Of a stretch of DNA of 64,000 nt, positions 1 to 13,800 are shown piece by piece. The notes beneath the pieces were generated by a model. It saw nothing but the letters and a program-made list of their open reading frames with translations, searched no databases and was not told the origin of the DNA. The translations under genes and the position numbers were made by a program. The first letter of the stretch is position 1. Every line of letters starts with the position of its first letter. The stretch is from Ricinus communis (taxonomy: Eukaryota; Streptophyta; Magnoliopsida; Malpighiales; Euphorbiaceae), in the NCBI RefSeq assembly GCF_019578655.1, contig NC_063260.1:12891001-12955000 (forward strand), in the 5' to 3' direction.

Positions 1-460
1 TTACATTCCAACCCATAAAATCTTTAAACCTCGTCAGTAACCTCTAGCTTTGCTTAGCGACCAACGGTGCATTAAAAGAAAACATTTGCCTAAACTCTTA
101 TCTTACTGCAATATTTTGCCTCTGCCATCTAATTCCATTTAATCCAATGTAAATATTTTCCTTTCATATCATTACGCCAACATCAAGTAACTAAGCTTTA
201 GATCCTTTTTAAGATGTTAATAGAAAGTTGATATACTAACATGACATAAGTTGGTAGTGCTTGCACAATCAATTTTAACAGAACTTCCTTACCAATTGAT
301 GGGAGCAACCTATTCTTCAAATTATGAAGCTTGTTCGTTAGTCTATGAACCAAAAATTATGAGATCTGAGACTTTGTTTGGCCTTAAAATGAAGGTATTT
401 TTAGATATTTTTCCATCAACTTTGTCTTTTTAGATGTCTTTCGCCCTTCTTCGAGCTTTT
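1..460 (-). pseudogene. LINE (L1-like) ORF2 remnant, cut by left window edge
   Basis: Read on the minus strand, broken frames give the segment just after the reverse transcriptase core of plant LINEs: GKEVLLKLIVQALPTYVM from about 340 down to 245, then a FNAPLVAKQS-like stretch near 70 (family form FNxALLAKQxWRLL). Stops and frame changes interrupt it, so it is a dead copy. The rest of the element would lie left of the window. I infer a non-LTR retrotransposon because this motif order is typical of plant L1-type ORF2. The upstream boundary near 460 is approximate. Confidence 0.7.
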
Positions 461-807
461 TGTAGAATATTAGGATTCAATGAAATCTCAGGCTCGAATA
501 ATTTATTACTTGCCATAAGTTGCACACATACTCATATAATATTCCTTGATCACCATCACCCGACAACCTTTGAAGTTATGATAGTAATCAACTAACTTGT
601 AGAAATGCATACCATAAAATAATCTCTTATTAAAATTCTATTGTAATTTCTAAAAAATCAATTCAGGAATAGTATGAAAAAAAGAAAATTTAAAATTGTT
701 ATTTATATAAAGATTTAACTGTTAATAGATGAACTAGCACAATTTATTGTGATTAATTATATTTAACTTATCTGTTAAGATATTTTTAATAAAATTGTAC
801 AATAAAA
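461..807. other. AT-rich spacer
   Basis: No gene or repeat recognised between the LINE remnant and the hAT-like MITE; any further LINE sequence here is too decayed to read. Confidence 0.4.
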
Positions 808-1276
808 TAATGTTTTAAAAATAAGACCATAGAGCGAAAAGTCAAGGTGTTATTTACTGGTTGGACCGGTTCAAGTGGTCAAATTATCGGTTAGACCGAT
901 CTAAGAAAATTTGATTATATTTAATTAATTATATTTTAAAATAATAATTATAATAAACTAATAGTAAATTATCAACTTTTAATAGTATCTAATAAAGTCC
1001 AAACACTAAAATTTAAATAATTAAATAATATATTTAAGTATTTGTATATTAATATATACATATCTTGTAATAAAATATATAAATCACAAAAAAAATTATA
1101 AACACTAATATTTTTCTTTATTTTTTTAATATATTTATTTATATTAATATATGTAAAAGAACCGGTTTTATGCAATTTTAACCGGTTCAATACCGTTCAA
1201 ATTAGTTCAATTGCAAATCCAGTTTTTTAGTTGAATCGGATCGATTAAATCAACTGATCCGATTTTTAAAACACTG
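808..1276. mobile_element. hAT-like MITE (non-autonomous DNA transposon)
   Basis: The right end, read inward on the minus strand, starts CAGTGTTTTAAAAATCGG, a hAT-type terminus. The left end starts TAATGTTTTAAAAAT, so 12 internal bases of the inverted repeat match exactly and the outer CAG has decayed. The flanking 8-mers CAATAAAA (800-807) and GAGTAAAA (1277-1284) agree at 6 of 8 positions, fitting an old 8-bp target duplication. CCGGTTCAA-type motifs recur inverted inside. No coding capacity is seen. Confidence 0.6.
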
Positions 1277-1981
1277 GAGTAAAAGTGATTGGTTGTAATA
1301 ATTGCAGTAATTATGAAACTAATTAACTAGTAAATATTTACTGACTTAACTATTTTACATCATATTAATAAATAAAATCATTGTCACGACCCGATCTGTA
1401 GACCTGTGGTCGGTGTTAGGAAATGGATAGGTATAAGACCAGCGAAATCCGTAACAAGCATGACTAATCACTAATTCAATCAAATCATAATTTTATCCAT
1501 ATTCACTATTTCATTACAAACATTCAACCATCCAAATACTACGTATTTAAATCACTTTGTCAACACAATTATGTAATATCTCTTCAGTTGGTTTAATATG
1601 CCAAAATAAAATAATAAGTTTTAGAATCACTGCTACGGAGAATCTAGAATTCTAATAATCAAACATACAAATAAAATTAGTTACATTGATCCCAAAGATG
1701 AAAGAAGTGGAGCTACCAAAGGAGAAGAACTATGGGAAACCTAACAGACATCTGAAAAATAAAATTTGAGACTGTCAGACTCGACAGTAAGTTAAAATCA
1801 TATAATCTAAAAATAAATACAACCATCTCAATAAAATAATTATTTAATTAAAATAGAATATTATATCATATTAAAATACATGTCATACCATAATTCAAAA
1901 AAAATACAATTTAAACATTATGGGACGAGTACCTCAGCAGAACCCTAACCCCAATATTAGCATCCTTTCGGCTCTCTTATT

Positions 1982-2150
1982 CCAATAGGACTAGCGCTTA
2001 GAGAACGAAGTTCAACAAGGGTCCTTAAATCCAGTCTAGTCACTTAATTTCCAATAAAGCCGGCGCCCAGAGAGTAACACTCTACCAGGGATCTTTCCTT
2101 CGGCAATCAAATTTTCACAGCCGAGAGAATTATATTCAACCAGGGCAAAT
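1982..2150 (+). repeat. Three degenerate direct repeats
   Basis: Units begin at about 1982, 2051 and 2113. The first two align without gaps for about 45 bases (CCAATA, then GCGC..AGAGA, then CAAGGGTC or CAGGGATC). The third keeps the CGAGAGAAT and CAACCAGGGC parts. The spacing is 69 then about 62 bases. Confidence 0.55.
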
Positions 2151-2377
2151 CCCAAAAATAATCTTTTACTATCTATCTTTGATTAATATCGGTGCGTACG
2201 CGGTACTAATGCAACCCATTAAGTGACATGTTCTATTGACGCCTTATCCCGAAGTTACAATCATAGCATCAATAATAATTAAAAATAGAGTAAATCACAA
2301 GCAAATATAAATTAGTCAATAACATATTAAGAATTAAAGTTAAATAGCCAAGAGTATAGCAAAATGAAAATGATATG

Positions 2378-2399
2378 TAATAATAATAATAATAACAAG

Positions 2400-2436
<37 letters not shown>
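2378..2436. repeat. (TAA)n microsatellite
   Basis: TAA trinucleotides with one short interruption (AACAAGA). The minus-strand Leu/Tyr frame over it is an artefact of the repeat. Confidence 0.9.
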
Positions 2437-2437
<1 letters not shown>

Positions 2438-3340
2438 GAAAATAGAATTAACAATAATAATGTTAATAATATTCGTAATAATTATTAATCAAATAAAATT
2501 AATAATAATCATAATAATTATTGGTCAATTAATATAGCATTTAATTTAGACATGACAGAAGTGCAGTTGATTATATGACTTTAACTCACAGTTTTTCCGC
2601 GTTAAGCAATTTGCTCCTACACCTCAGGTGGAGCTGACTGGACGGACAAATTATTTATTCATGAAAATTACTCAATTAATAAGATACTTTAGGCCTAGAC
2701 TCCTAGATTAGACTGCCTAAAAAATTCCGACTAGAAAATTCTACCGAAAATTCGGCAAAACTTTCCTTAAAATATGGACGTTTACACCTTGTATAACGGG
2801 TCTAGAATCTGCTATAAATACTTTAAATATTTCACATTTATTCAACGGGAGTCAAGCCACTAAAACCGCATTATTTTTCTGATTCTATAACACAACCCAA
2901 ATCACAATACAAATGCTTCTGTCGGGAACACGCCGGAAGCCATTGGATAGGCCGAAAATTTTCGGCTCCGGTGAGGCTCACAAACTACTGCTGGCGGAGG
3001 AAAAACGGCGGGGAAGCTTGGCTTAGGGGGTTTTCAACGGCGGGGAGCTCGTTTCCAATGTTGAACAGGCGAAAGGACAGCGGCAGGTAGTCATTTTAGC
3101 GGTGGCATCCTCCTTGCTGCAGCGGAATCCGACGAGAGGAAAGCAAAGAAAGTGACATCGGCTGAAAGGGAAGAAGGATGGAGGCGCTTTCTCGGCGGCA
3201 GGTGGTGAGGAGCAGTGGAAATGGGAGGAAGCGGTAGGGAAAGGAGGTGGCGTCGAGGAGAGAAGAAGGAGAAGGGGGATGGGTTTTTTTTGCAATTTTT
3301 TTTGTCAAATGATGGAAAAGATGCACATAAATCCCTCCTT

Positions 3341-4599
3341 ACTAAAGCAAAGTTTAGGTCTACTTTAAAATAAAATAAAATGCTATAAGTAAAAATATAA
3401 TAAATAATAAAATAAATATTCATATTAAAGCTGAATAAAATAAAATAAAATTTAGCTTATTAAATATTACAAAATAATATTTAAACTCACCAAATTTTTA
3501 ATATACTATAGTATTGAATAATGTTAATAAAATGATACTCAACTCACCTCAAAATTTTAATTTATTAAAATGTTCCCAAAAATAATAGAATTAAAATATG
3601 AAATTCACAAGTATTACAATCACTAATAACTTCTAAAATTGAATAATGTTGATATCAAATTTTGGATTAATAATCTTTTATTTGTAAAGTCGTGTTAGGA
3701 TGAAAAGTAAAAAAGATTATATGAATATAGGAACAATTAAGATATAAGAAAATAAATTAATTTTTTCATATTATAAAATCTAAAATATAAAGGAAAATTT
3801 ATGATCTTATACATTTACTATTTTATCCTTTATTTTATAAGGAAATAAAATAATATTATGGAATTTAAGGCAATACATTAATTTTTGAGAAATTGTAAAT
3901 ATTTTCACCCAATTTGTATATTGTTCTCTATTTCATAAAGAAAATAAATGAGTAAGATTTATTATTATTTTTCTTCTTTTTATATTTTCCTTTAATTTTC
4001 AAATATGAAAACATTAGATTCTCTTCTTAAATTATATTCCAACTAAATTAATATATGCCCATAAAGTGGTTATTTTAATAATAAAAAAATTATATTACTA
4101 TAAAGAAAATAAATAATTTTTTTTGAAATGAGAAAATAAATAATTTTAAAAAATAATAATAAAATATTATCATCAAGTTTGAAGGATATAATGATATGTT
4201 TACCAAAGTACGGAAGGTGTGAGATACAATAGAATGAGAGACAAATAATGAATGAGAACAAACATATGCCCATTATAAAGAAATTTATTATTTAATTAAT
4301 AAGATAATTTATTTTCATGAGAATATGAAAAGCTAAAAATAAAATTACAATTAAGAGTTTGAAAATGAAAACGAATATAAAAGGTTGCACCTTCAAATAA
4401 CACTAAATAGACTATTAAGTTTTAATTATTTTTATACAATAATTAAATGTCACAATTAAAGTGTCAGTAAGTTATAACACATATTTTTAAGAATTGAAAA
4501 AAATATGTTAGAATAAATATACTACTATTATAAAAATTGAGAAAATAGGTTTAAGACAAAGATTCCCATGTAGGATAGATAAAACAATGTTAATCCTTA

Positions 4600-4603
<4 letters not shown>
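3341..4603. other. AT-rich intergenic DNA
   Basis: Very AT-rich with short poly-A and poly-T runs. I see no gene, RNA or defined repeat. Confidence 0.5.

Positions 4604-4643
<40 letters not shown>
4604..4643. repeat. (AT)n microsatellite
   Basis: About 20 uninterrupted AT dinucleotides, directly beside the Helitron-like terminus. Confidence 0.95.
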
Positions 4644-4648
<5 letters not shown>

Positions 4649-4658
4649 ATATTATATG

Positions 4659-4685
4659 CTAGATTAATGTTTGCGCGATGCGCAA
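4659..4685 (-). mobile_element. Helitron-like 3' terminus
   Basis: On the minus strand there is a perfect hairpin TTGCGC-ATC-GCGCAA (4671-4685), then 8 nt, then CTAG (4659-4662). A GC-rich hairpin shortly before a terminal CTRR is the hallmark of Helitron 3' ends, and it stands out in AT-rich DNA. The base after CTAG is C rather than the usual host T, and I could not find a 5' TC end, so this is a tentative call for an old element extending to higher coordinates. Confidence 0.4.
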
Positions 4686-4690
4686 TTAAT

Positions 4691-7600
4691 TATATATTTT
4701 AATTTTGATTTTTATTATGAATCTTTATAAATTAGATAATTAAAAATATTAAAATTTATAATTATAAATATTATAAAAATATAATCCTAAACACAAGCAA
4801 TAAACTATAATCTTTTAACTTATCTAACTGCTTATTAATTTTAAAAATGCTAGAATCACTCTCTAATTTTTTTCTCTTATTTAATATTTATTTGTAGTTT
4901 ATACTTTTTAATTTTCTCCTTTGTTTTATTCATGACTTTTATAAATTTAAATAATTATGATTGTCTCATAAAACCGAATAACTAAATATTTTAAAAATAC
5001 AAAACTAACTTAAATTATTTTATATGGTTTGATTTAATATTTTATTATTTCATTTATTACTTAAATATTTTTGATTGATTTAGTATTTTATATTTTTAAG
5101 TATGTAATTTAATGATGTTCGTTTACTATACATGTATGAAAGTAAAAATATTTTATTTTAAGTTTTTTAAATTACATAAATCTATTTTAGAAATTAATTT
5201 TTTAATTATACATTAAAAATATATATTTTTTATTAATATAAAAAATTGGATTCTATTATTAGGTCTTTTACTTAAAACTAAACTATGTCGAGATAATTCT
5301 GATGGAATATATGTAAGATAAAATGAAAAGAGTGGTGAAGGATGCATATGAGTATAAATATGATAATTAAAGAGAAAATAAAAATGCCAAAAATAATATA
5401 TGATTAAAATTTAAAATTATAAAGAATAATTTTAAGAAAAAAAGGACTACAACATAATTAAGATGTTATATGTTGTATACAATATCTAAAGTGAAAGTTA
5501 TGTAGAAGAATTCCAAATGGTAGAGGATTATGAGATAATTAAGTATTATAATTAGGTGTTATAATTTGTAAATAATACTATTTAAAATAGTAGAAAATAT
5601 AAAAAAATAAATTAATTCTCTAAGAATTAAAAATTAATTTAGAAATTATATAACATATGATGTAAAATAGAAAAAATAATGTCAAAACATTGCTTTCATA
5701 TATAGATAGATCGAAAGCTATCAATTGTATCTACTAATCTATTTAAAGCATAATCGCATTTAGTTTATCCAAAAGTAAATGATAAAAAGTTTTTTAATAT
5801 ATCGGTGGTGATATTATTTTATTGCTGTCGAATATTAAAGATATAAATTTTAAATTTAATAAATTAATTTTTGATTTTATAAAAAAATATACTGAAATCG
5901 CTATTAGTTTAAGAGTTTCAATTTTAATACCTAAAGATTATACTATCCATTCAACATATACATGGGTGTGTATAAGAGAGAGCAAAAAAAATTATTAAGA
6001 AGCTTGTATGATATAATTATTAAATATTCTTATAAGATGAGTTATTTAAATAATTTATTAATATATTTACATAAATCAATATTTAAAATATAATTAATAT
6101 GCTAATTTGATGAAGATGACCATTATCTGATTAGAAAATTAACTATTTATTATTAAAATATAAATTTAAAACGAATTATAAAAATTCAATTAAGATAAAG
6201 AGTAATTTTCATAAAATTAATTCGAATTATAATATACAAATTGAATAGATTAAGGAAAGGATATAAATAATTAATTTTATTACATAGTAATAATTATTTA
6301 TTAAAATATCAATTAAATTCACATAATTGTTATTAGGATATAATATCATTATGAGTGTCTTTAAGAATTAAAAGGATTTTTGTTAAAATATAAGTTATTT
6401 ACTATTTAATGACAATATTTTAACAAATTATTTCATATTTATATTGTAATTATAATAATTTGTTAGTTAAAATACAAAATAAATATTCTCAAATTGTTAA
6501 AAAATTTATAATCATTTACAAATGCATTCATAAAAATTAATACTTTGTATGTTTCATGATGGATTTTATTTTTTATAATGAAATTTCTTTCAATACTTTA
6601 TTAAATCTACAACTAGCAGACCGAGCCGGTTAGAATTGACTAAAATTAAAATATATTATCATCTATATTTTATTAAAATACAATTAAATAAACCTGAATT
6701 TCTAAAACAAGCAAGTTTAAAGACGTTTAGTTAATTTCACAAAGAAAAAATTTATATTGAACTGCCTTTTGGATAAATATTATACATTAATACACTAAGA
6801 TTTTTAAGTTTATTATTACAATCATAAGATAAATTATATAAAAACTACACAAAACTCAAAAAAAGAAGAAAGATAAAAAATTGACTAAAACAAGAAAATA
6901 TCAATAGTAGGAAAAAATGTTATAAACATTTTGACGTAGAGATTCTATAGATAAAAGATATTCAACTCTACAATTGAAAGTGATACAAATATATTTTTTA
7001 AGTCAACATTAGACAAGACAAAGTATTTCAAATTCACGAATGGATGATTATACTAAAAAATTATTTTAATATCATTTAAAAGATAAAAGTTTAGTTAATA
7101 AAATAGATTTGAGTTACTTTTTCAATGAAAATACACTGATACTTCTTGATTCAAATAATAACTTTTTAAAAATAAGTAGACCATACATGAAGAAATTGAA
7201 CTATTTAGAAAATAAATCTAAGAATAAGCAAAAATTTATCTAACAAATAGAAAATTATATATAAATACAAGAAAAGTAAAATAAGCTAAGCCAAAAATAG
7301 GTCTATTTTCACAACATAAATAAGAAGTTCCGACCTTAGTAATCTATGCTTGTGAAAATAACATTTACCTAAGCAAAATAGAAAGTCCATCGCCAACTGA
7401 TTTCTCAGTCAATGGTAAAAAGATAAGAAGGACAGATCGGTGCTTATCGTTTTATTATGCAACTTTTAGGTATCGTGATTGATTTTTTTAGTAAAATAAA
7501 AAGTATTTTTGAAATAAAAGGAGTTAAAATGCTATCTATTTCAAACTTGAGGACTTTTGTGTAATTAACCCAAAAACAAAAACCCGGATCCAAAACCGGA
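4691..7600. other. AT-rich intergenic DNA upstream of WAPL
   Basis: Nothing recognisable apart from AT-rich low-complexity sequence. The last 200 bases become less AT-rich near the presumed WAPL transcription start. Confidence 0.5.
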
Positions 7601-7841
7601 CCGCATATCCAAACAGAAAATATCACCCACTTAACCAGCAAACGACCTCCTTCATTGTTCCTCTGTTTTGCAATTTGTCCTAAACCCCTCCTGCTCTTTT
7701 TCAGCTCACCATCTTCAAATCTCTCTCTAAAGAATTCAAAACTTTCATCTTCCCAAAAGACCCTTCTTTTATTTTTTCCACTTAAATGCCAAATTCAAAC
7801 CCATTCTCTTGAAGATAGCCAAAAATCAAAAGAAAAAAAAA

Positions 7842-10800
7842 ATGATAGTTAGGACTTACGGTCGCCGAAATCGAAGCCTAACAAGAACATACTCCGATTC
7901 AATAGAAGAAGACGACGCCGTTCCTGACAATTCATTTAGGGACTCTTTTTCTCTCTCTCAGGGAAACCCATCTCAAGATTTGTATAGTTTACCTTTCTCT
8001 TCTCAAGAATCATCCTCTCTTTGGCCTTCTTTAAATCACGATCCCTACAATATCAATAATTCATCACAAGAAAATGATTTTGCAAACGGTGCCATTCCTA
8101 GGAAATCCAAGAAACCAAGAAATAGGAAGCTCGAGAAACCGAATAGCAAGAATAATAAAAATCATAATAATACTTCTAATTCTAGGTCTTTGGTTCCGGT
8201 GACTTCTACTCTAATGGAGGCACAAGAGTTTGGAGAGATGATGGAACATGTTGATGAGGTTAATTTTGCACTTGATGGGTTAAAGAAAGGTCAGCCTGTT
8301 AGGATTAGGAGGGCTAGCTTGCTGTCTCTTTTGTCGATTTGTGGTACTGTGCAGCAGAGACGGCTTTTAAGAGCTCAAGGGTACGTGGGTTTAACTGAAT
8401 TTTTTGAATTTTCTTGATTGGTTTGATTAGTTTTCGTTAGCTTTTTTGCGATTTAGTTTGCCGTACTTAAAATTTGCAACATGGATGTGGGTTAGGGTGC
8501 ATTGTGTTTTGAAAGATTTCGTGAAGGCTCAAGGTATGTGGTTTTAATGGATGGGTTTTCGGTATTGAAACTTTCAAGATCTTAGATATGGGTTGGGGTG
8601 CATTTGCATTTTGGAATAGCTGTAGATATTGGAGAAGGATTTCTTGATTTTAATTTTTGAAGCACAAGCTTAGGTTATTGAAGCAGTTTGGATGTACTTC
8701 TTGGTGTATGTGATTTTTGAATTGATTTGGTGGACTGTATTTAAATTTGTAACTCTATAATAGTCTACTTGCTTTTTTGAGATTCATATGTGTATCTCTC
8801 TTATTCTTGGTTTGCTGAAATTTTTAATTAGTACCTTAAACTTCTGAAGTTTCCTGCTTTCAGGTTGGCAAAGACAATCATTGATGCTATTTTGGGTCTC
8901 AACTTTGATGACTCATCCAGCAATCTAGCTGCTGCAACTCTTTTTTATGTTTTGACTGGTGATGTGAGTTGTTTTGCTTTGTTAATCATAAATCTGGCAA
9001 AAGCTTAAGATTGGATCCAAAGGCTTTTTTATTGGTTTTCTTCAATCATTTATGCATAACCGAACATGTAAGTTATTTTTGCGATGTTGTTCCTGAAACT
9101 AGAGGTTCTGAAAAAGTTAAATGTCACCATGTCAGGGTCAAGATGATCACCTTTTGGAGTCACCCAGTTGCATTCGTTTTCTAATTAAATTGTTGAAACC
9201 AATCGTTTCTACTGCTTCTGAAGGCAAAGCTCCAAATATTGGCAGTAAGCTTTTGGCATTCCGCAAAGATTCAGACATTTTAAGGGACACAACTAAATTG
9301 GTAGATTCCAGTTCTGCTTCCATTGTTGCCAAAGTTCAGGAAATTCTTGTTAGTTGCAAGGATATAAAGTCATGCTGTGGGGATGATAGTGGAATGGAAA
9401 GGCCAGAACTGAGCCCCAAATGGATTGCTTTGTTGACCATGGAGAAAGCTTGCTTATCTAAGATTTCTTTTGAAGGTATTCTATCTTGAACTCTTTCTGC
9501 TATATGCACAAGACAATATCTTTTTTACCTCCGTATATATATATATATATATATATATATTGCAATGATAAATTTGGAGTTGTTTGAGTAATTCAATTAT
9601 GAGATGAATATAAGGTGTTTTTTATTAGCTAGACCATTTTCATTATTTTATTTTGTAATTTTTCAAAGTATTGTCCATAGAAACCGAGTTATATTATCTA
9701 ACAGTAGCGGCTCAAACTTCAAACTTCATTCACTACTCTCTTTACTTATTTTGCTTTGACTGCCCATAGGTTTTTCTTACTTTTTTCTCAACTAATTTCA
9801 TTTGCATTGGATGTGTTATTGCTTCTTTGTCATCCTTCCCCTTCCACTCTCAGTTCTTTGTAGTGTATGTACTGGTGATGCATGACATGCTGAGCAGTTA
9901 GTTTTAGATGCTAGTAATTGCTGGTGCAGCGGCGGGGATTAATCCAGTTTATATTGGACTAGACTTGGTGCTGCAAGCAGCAGCACCAGTTCATAGCTTG
10001 GATAAATGATGGATTGCTATATATATATGGATGTCGCATTCATGAAAAGCGGGAGGATGCGTGTACAAACACAGATTTCCTCTCTTTCTGTATTTTGCTG
10101 ATTGTACATTTTTTGACGGTGTGGCCTGCATTGTTTAGATACATCTGGCATGGTAAGGAAGACAGGGGGAAACTTTAAGGAGAAGTTACGGGAGCTGGGA
10201 GGACTTGATGCCATCTTTGAGGTTGCTGTGCATTGTCATTCTACTATGGAGGTGTGAACTTGTATGTTTATTTATTCTTATTATTGTTTACAAATACATA
10301 CATACATGTATATGTATACACGCACACATGTAGTATATTATAGCACAAATAGAAATATCTTGGATGCGAAAGTGAAGAGGCAGAGTAACATTTTCTTTCC
10401 CAGTTCTCACACTACCTATTTGTCTGCAAGCTAGTAGGGCGGGGATGGGAGAATCTGCCATCCACAATATATGCATCAGCAGAGGAGGTGCTGAAGCATG
10501 TTACTGTACCCCTCTCATATCTTATAAACTTCAAATTGCACTGCTACTTCGTTCCCTCTGCTTCTACTATTAGATATATAACACCAATACTAATCTCTTT
10601 CTCCTATTTCCTCTATCTTGTCAAGTCATAATCTTTTATGTTACTGAATTGAGCTATTGTATTGTATAATAATCTATTTTGTGTCCTCCTTTTACCATTT
10701 AATTATGGAAATTTTAATTGCTGTGATGTCCTTGTTTGGAGAAGAAGACTTTAAACATGCAATTTTTTTTGCAGAGTTGGACAGGACATGGTCCATCTAC

Positions 10801-13800
10801 CATGACGGATGCAAGAAATGATTCACGCCTGCAGAGCCTGGTACTTCTTTTGAAATGTTTGAAAATCATGGAAAATGCTACATTCCTAAGTAAAGATAAT
10901 CAGGTAGATCTAAATGTAATTTAGCCTTGTTAATTAACTCTTTTCATTCTTCCTACTTCGGTTGATAGAAGTTAAACTGCCATCTGGTGCTGAAATACTA
11001 TTCTTAGTTCACCTTTCCCTTTCTTATAGAGCCATTTGCTTCAAATGAAAGGAAATTTTGATTCTTATCAACACCAACTTCCTTTTACAAAACTTATCAT
11101 AAGTGTTATCAAGATTCTATCAGGTAATTTTCCTTCCCTGCTTTTGTGTCTTTATGGATCTAGCGAGAGTTTAATGTGGTTTGCTGACTGATTGCATTTT
11201 TTATTAGGCTGTTATCTGCTTAAAAGTTCTGCTACAGCCTCTGATGATGGGAAGTATTGCAGTCTTTCTGATGGCAGTTATCACACTTCTGATTTGGCTT
11301 TAGTTGCAGATGACAGAGGTACTTGATTGTCATAATATCTCTGCAATGTTTTTGCCTCCTCCTGATTCTCTCTCTAGTCTCTGATGATTTTCCCTTTAAT
11401 TAAATTTGCAGTAGATAGAAATGAGATCATTTACATCAGTTCTTCGACAAGTTTATGTGGTTCTGAGAGGACCTCCTCTGAGAAAAGCTTTAATAAATCT
11501 CAGAAATCCATTTCCCAGTTTAGTTTTCCTTCTTCCAGTTCTGATACTACTGCTACAATAATGAATGATGCTTGCCAAGTGAGGATGAGAATCCATTCTT
11601 CCACGTCCAGCTCATGTAGTGGGACAAGAAGGAGCACTAATAGTGGAACACCTTCAACTAGTAATGGGTTGAGGACGAAATTTGGGCTTCCGGAGAGAAC
11701 TAATTGTACAAAAAGTACCAAGTACGACCTTTTAGAGGATAGCCTGGATCCTTATGCATTTGATGAAGATGAGTTTCAGCCTTCAAAGTGGGACTTACTA
11801 TCGGGAAAACAGACAAAATCTAGATCTCAAAATTGTGCTGTAACCTCAAGGGCACTTGAAGATGGGTGTCAATACAGGCCAATGAGCCAAGAAGAATCAA
11901 ATAATAGCGAAAATTCTGAACAAAAAGCAAGAAATGTGGAATGTCATCCTTCACAGAAAAATTCTTGTTCCAATGCTTCTGAGGAGGAACATTTCAGCCT
12001 CATGGCAGATTGTCTTCTTACTGCTGTCAAGGTATTGTTCTGATCCTCTGTGTCTTTTCACATTTCATTTGGCAATTTTTGCTAATGTATCTTCTTGGCA
12101 GGTTCTAATGAACTTAACAAATGACAACCCTATTGGTTGTAAACAAATTGCTGCTTGTGGAGGACTAGAGAAGATGTGTTCTTTGATTGCTGGCCACTTC
12201 CCTTCATTCAGCTCATCTTTGTCTTGCTTCAGTGAGACCAAAGGGGACACTACAAGCATGGAAAGTCAGAATGATAATCATCTCACTGATCAAGAGTTGG
12301 ATTTCCTTGTTGCTATATTGGGTCTACTTGTGAACTTGGTTGAGAAGGATGGGCATAACAGGTTAAACTTATTCATAAATGGTTTTGCATGCATCTGCCT
12401 CTATTCTTGCTTGAATCAACTGAAATGTTTGGCTGATGCTTAATGTGTCTTTCTTTTTGCTTCAAGTTTTTTGCTTGTGACTCTTGATTTGTGTTCTTAC
12501 CTCTTTCATGCTTACCTCAATATATTATCATTTCCTTAAAATTTGAATGCTATACTTCTACATTATAGCCTTATGCAAGAAAGCTATACCATCTTCTAGA
12601 AAATTATTGCAACTGCATTTGTATATGCAATACCAATTTTGAAAACCCAATACCAATTTTGAAAACCTACTCTTACATTTCATATACCTTAGAATCTTAA
12701 TTTTTATCCAATTTTTTGAAGATTTTATTTGGAATGCCTTGTCCAATTTTCTGGATGTTCCTCAATTTTGAGTATGACGTTTCCTAGTTAGTTTATTGGG
12801 GGGTCAGACCATGAAAGACAGCTATTCGCACCAGCAATCTTTTCAGATCCACAGTTTGTGATGAATAATGGCAATTAGGAATTCTGCTTTTACAGGCTAA
12901 TTTTGTATTTATTTTTCATTGAAACTCATAGTGAGGTTGACTGCAGGTCAAGGCTTGCAGCAACAACTGTCTCAGTATCAAGCTCAGAAGGATTAGAGGA
13001 AGAGAGTGACAGGGATGTAATTCCACTACTGTGCTCTATCTTTCTAGCTAACCAAGGAGCAGGTGATGCATCTGGAGAGGGAAACATAGTGGCATGGGTG
13101 AGTAGTACCACGGAATATTTCATTTTGCTGGTTTATTTGTATATTTGGAAATGTATGCATGTGTGTATATTACTATTTTTCTTAATTTCCAATGCGTATG
13201 GAGAACAAATAGAACATCAATATTGATAATTAAACTGCTTACTACTGCTGTGCTCAGCTTGAAAAATCAGATTGTAATTAGCATCTGAAATATGCATGAT
13301 ATTTTTTTCAGAATGACGAGGCAGCTGTGCTTCAAGGAGAGAAAGAAGCTGAGAAAATGATTGTAGAAGCTTATGCAGCACTCCTGCTTGCCTTCCTTTC
13401 AACAGAAAGGTTCACTACCTTTTCCCCTCCCTGGTTTTTAATTACTAAAGTTTGTTCTTCAGCTCATTGTTTCTATGGTTCCATGACAGTAAGAGCATAC
13501 GGGATTCTATCGCCGATTGCCTTCCAAATCACAGCCTCACCGTTCTAGTTCCTGTCTTGGAGAGATTTGTGGTATGCATTTGTTTTTGATTTCATCTTCT
13601 TCAGTATATTAAAGCGCAAAGTATAGTTAGAATGCATGCAATTCTTTGTGTTGGGCCTTTGAGAAATATTTTTGGAAAGAACATTGGGACCATATAAAAA
13701 TCCAATTTTGGTTAGACAATAATATCAGTCAATTAATTTGGCATAATGTACTCGTGTGGGCTTTGAATAAGAATCTTGGTTTCATATATTGGTTTAACAA

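Larger units (their letters stand above)
1382..3340. repeat. TGTCACGACCC-type non-coding retroelement-like repeat
   Basis: The left boundary is TGTCACGACCCGATCTGTAG, a terminus common to large non-coding plant LTR-type elements. Inside are degenerate repeats of about 69 bp (1982-2150), a TAA microsatellite, and a GC-richer purine tract at 2930-3290 whose minus strand is open but low-complexity (Pro/Ser/Leu-rich). I could not find the matching right end, so 3340 is where the atypical composition stops. The retroelement classification is inference; the low-complexity open frames are not called as genes. Confidence 0.4.

Noticed and set aside
3023..3423. Overlapping minus-strand open frames rich in Pro, Ser and Leu
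   Set aside because: They arise from a purine-rich block inside a non-coding repeat, in three overlapping frames, with no recognisable domain.
3686..3697. Candidate right end for the TGTCACGACCC element (AAAGTCGTGTTA)
   Set aside because: The match to the inverted terminus is only 6-7 bases and there is no matching 5-bp flank.
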